Of a stretch of DNA of 46,152 bases, positions 44,773-46,152 are shown piece after piece. A model generated the notes under the pieces. That model made no database searches, was not told the DNA's origin, and saw nothing but the letters and a program-made list of their open reading frames with translations. A program made the position numbers and the translations under genes. This DNA is from Clostridium sp. (lineage in GTDB: Bacteria; Bacillota; Clostridia; Lachnospirales; Lachnospiraceae), in assembly GCA_023667695.1 (NCBI GenBank), contig JAMOZY010000023.1:1-46152 (forward strand). Direction: 5' to 3'. The first letter of the stretch is position 1; each line of letters begins with the position of its first letter.

Positions 44773-45294
44773 ATGAAGATGGACAGTGGTCTGACACCTT
44801 CCGAACTGGCAGGCATCCAGAGATTAGACGACTGCCTGGCACTGGGCAGAGTTGATTATGATGAAGTGCTGACGCTGAGGCGAGAGAATGGCACAGGGTT
44901 TGATTATGAGATTGAGGGTGGTACAAAGACAAATACTGTATGGGATAGTATTACTCCAACTCAAGATAATTATCCACATACAAGTATTCCACGTTCTTTT
45001 GAAATAGAAGTTAATGGACAGAAGATGTGGGTTCATGGTAATGCAACTGATCATATATATGATGATGTTTATAAGGGAATTATTACAGGGAAAGGAACAG
45101 CATATACAAATCCAAATCTCTATACACAAGAAATTATGAGTGATTTTCATGGTGCATTACAAGAAGTTACAAAGTCAGGAATAGTTTATGGAGAAGTGAT
45201 TACTCAAGGTAATTGGGAATTTATCTTTGCTCAGCCTAGACAAGCTGGACAGTTACCTGTAATAAAACATGCACAGTTTAATGGATGGCATTAG
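44773..45294 (+). CDS. Orphan polymorphic toxin C-terminus
   Basis: A 173-residue protein. Residues of about 3-37 repeat the LXG toxin's linker (SGLTPSELAGIQRLDD and onward); the remainder is a different, A+T-rich toxin domain: IPRSFEIEVNGQKMWVHGNA, IYDDVYKGIITGKG, MSDFHGALQEVTKSGIVYGE, NWEFIFAQPRQAGQLPVIKH. The last block resembles a T7SS toxin-C-terminal family I recall but cannot name. No N-terminal LXG part or good RBS is present, so it is a silent replacement cassette and not a working toxin; a TAG stop lies just upstream in frame. Confidence 0.7.
   Translation: MKMDSGLTPSELAGIQRLDDCLALGRVDYDEVLTLRRENGTGFDYEIEGGTKTNTVWDSITPTQDNYPHTSIPRSFEIEVNGQKMWVHGNATDHIYDDVYKGIITGKGTAYTNPNLYTQEIMSDFHGALQEVTKSGIVYGEVITQGNWEFIFAQPRQAGQLPVIKHAQFNGWH
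44782..44880 (+). repeat. Toxin linker repeat, orphan copy
   Basis: Matches 43268-43366 at 94 of 99 positions by eye. The preceding stretch (44765-44789, AGGGAAGCATGAAGATGG and on) matches a different site in the LXG gene (43108-43131). The orphan thus looks joined by a deletion at the shared 8-mer GACAG[CT]GG. Confidence 0.85.
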
Positions 45295-45303
45295 GAGGTA
45301 AAG

Positions 45304-45756
45304 ATGCAAAATACAGTAAGTATAAAGTTAGAAGAATATATTCCTTTGAAAATTATATGGAATGGTTGTGAAGAGGCAGTAACCTATGTTTCATTTTCAA
45401 AAGATAAAACATCTTCTTTGGAAATTGTGGTAGGAATAAGTAGTAATCAAATAAAAAGAATAACACTATTGCTATGCAAAGAATATATAGAAACCAGTGA
45501 TGAATTGAGGGTGAATAATATTGTAGATAGAAAAATAGTATTTAATTATGACAGGGTTGAATGCAATACATTTAAAACTATTTTATATTCTAATGGGGTC
45601 AGGATAATTTGTTCGGATAAAGATACTTGCAAATATACCAAATTGGACAGAGTGTATTTTGGTATGTCTGACGCAGATGATATTACTGAAATATGTGTAT
45701 ATGATATGAGTGTTGATGAGTTGAAACATCTAAAAAATGAACTAATGTTACAGTGA
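45304..45756 (+). CDS. Candidate immunity protein of the orphan toxin
   Basis: A 150-residue A+T-rich gene beginning 9 nt after the orphan toxin; TTAGGAGGTAAAG precedes the ATG. MQNTVSIKLEEYIPLKIIWN and SLEIVVGISSNQIKRITLLL suggest a beta-rich protein. Family unrecognised. Position right behind the toxin fragment suggests immunity, kept to protect against sister cells that carry the intact toxin. Confidence 0.65.
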   Translation: MQNTVSIKLEEYIPLKIIWNGCEEAVTYVSFSKDKTSSLEIVVGISSNQIKRITLLLCKEYIETSDELRVNNIVDRKIVFNYDRVECNTFKTILYSNGVRIICSDKDTCKYTKLDRVYFGMSDADDITEICVYDMSVDELKHLKNELMLQ

Positions 45757-45757
45757 T

Positions 45758-45883
45758 TTATATAATATCTTGTTCAAATTCAGTCCAATGAAACTGAGCT
45801 TTCTTATCGTAAAGCTGATTGCTAATCATACGTTCAGTATCTTCGTTTAGGTGTACTTTTTGAAAGTGAAAGTCTTTATCCAT
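45758..45883 (-). pseudogene. Inverted protein-coding fragment
   Basis: On the minus strand a 41-residue frame runs MDKDFHFQKVHLNEDTERMI and ends HWTEFEQDII. It lacks an RBS, and the frame stays open slightly upstream to a TAA. Its A+T-rich composition resembles the cassettes around it. I take it as a stray remnant of a toxin or immunity gene; it could also be chance. Confidence 0.35.
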
Positions 45884-45891
45884 AAAATGTT

Positions 45892-46089
45892 GTGCGTGAA
45901 TTTGAAGTTAATAGTAGTGTGGAATTATATGTTAATGCGGGACCTGTTGGACCTCAAATTGACCTTAAAGCGGATGTGTATTTACCAGGCGATGTAACTA
46001 TAACTCGATATGATTTGTTTTCTAATTTAGGAAGTGGAATAAATCGAGAAGATTATGTTCATATTGTTGATGAATATTGGGTTGATTAG
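45892..46089 (+). pseudogene. C-terminal fragment of a toxin or other cassette gene
   Basis: A 65-residue open frame without a good start (GTG at 45892, no RBS). VELYVNAGPVGPQIDLKADV, YLPGDVTITRYDLFSNLG and REDYVHIVDEYWVD read like the end of a larger protein. It sits beyond the orphan cassette, where further displaced toxin tails are expected. Family unrecognised; the window ends 63 bp later. Confidence 0.45.
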
Positions 46090-46152
46090 TGGATAGGAGC
46101 ATGTGCGTCTGTCAAACCAGATACAGGGATGGCTGCAGAAGTTCTTCCCGGA

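Overview
The window looks like chromosome of an anaerobic Firmicute, most likely of the family Lachnospiraceae (Clostridia). The evidence is strong Shine-Dalgarno sites before almost every gene, a MecA adaptor, a CwlD-type amidase, a YwmB-like protein near the ATP synthase operon, and a type VII secretion (T7SS) locus with DUF6382/FHA, YukD, EssC, WXG100 and LXG-type proteins. No rRNA, tRNA or CRISPR array was seen. Family names rest on motif recognition by eye, not on searches.

Region 1 (1-13.4 kb): a RelB/DinJ-PIN toxin-antitoxin pair under an operator-overlapped promoter; a YdcF-like membrane protein; a DUF1858 protein; a small tail-anchored protein with three T-x-[IV]-L motifs; a 1134-residue hybrid histidine kinase; and transketolase. 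Next comes a foreign-looking lipoprotein gene (solute-binding domain fused to a 5'-nucleotidase-C-like domain). It sits between convergent tkt and mecA and is flanked by identical inverted 39-bp terminators. Then follow mecA, a decayed or RNA-only transcription unit, a CwlD-like amidase and a membrane protein.

Region 2 (13.5-23.3 kb): Sua5/YwlC, an unknown protein, rpiB, and a complete F1Fo ATP synthase operon (AtpZ/I-like, atpI, B, E, F, H, A, G, D, C). Its c subunit carries the Na+-binding residues known from Propionigenium, so the enzyme is predicted to be Na+-coupled.

Region 3 (23.3-25.3 kb): an accessory insertion between atpC and a ywmB-like gene. It holds a three-gene, 4-nt-overlapping DUF3791/DUF3990/small-helical-protein cassette, where DUF3990 is ADP-ribosyltransferase-like. 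It also holds a minus-strand gene whose 5' region, ribosome-binding site and start codon lie in a 156-bp tandem duplication.

Region 4 (25.3-33.2 kb): housekeeping and metabolic genes: ywmB-like, a LUD protein, a phosphoribosyltransferase-like protein with a changed PRPP loop, an aminotransferase, Maf, a zinc ribbon protein, and an SbcD-like nuclease paired with a short YhaN/SbcC-like ATPase.

Region 5 (33.3-46.1 kb): a compact T7SS locus. DUF6382-FHA, a CpaE/MinD-like ATPase, YukD-like, EssC and WXG100 form the machine. DUF4176, YwqH-like and YwqI-like helpers and an LXG-type polymorphic toxin form the cargo. Downstream lie candidate immunity genes, then an orphan toxin C-terminus that repeats the toxin's linker (94/99 bp identical) with its own candidate immunity gene, then cassette debris. 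A family of intergenic repeats (three long and three short copies) is dispersed through the window.
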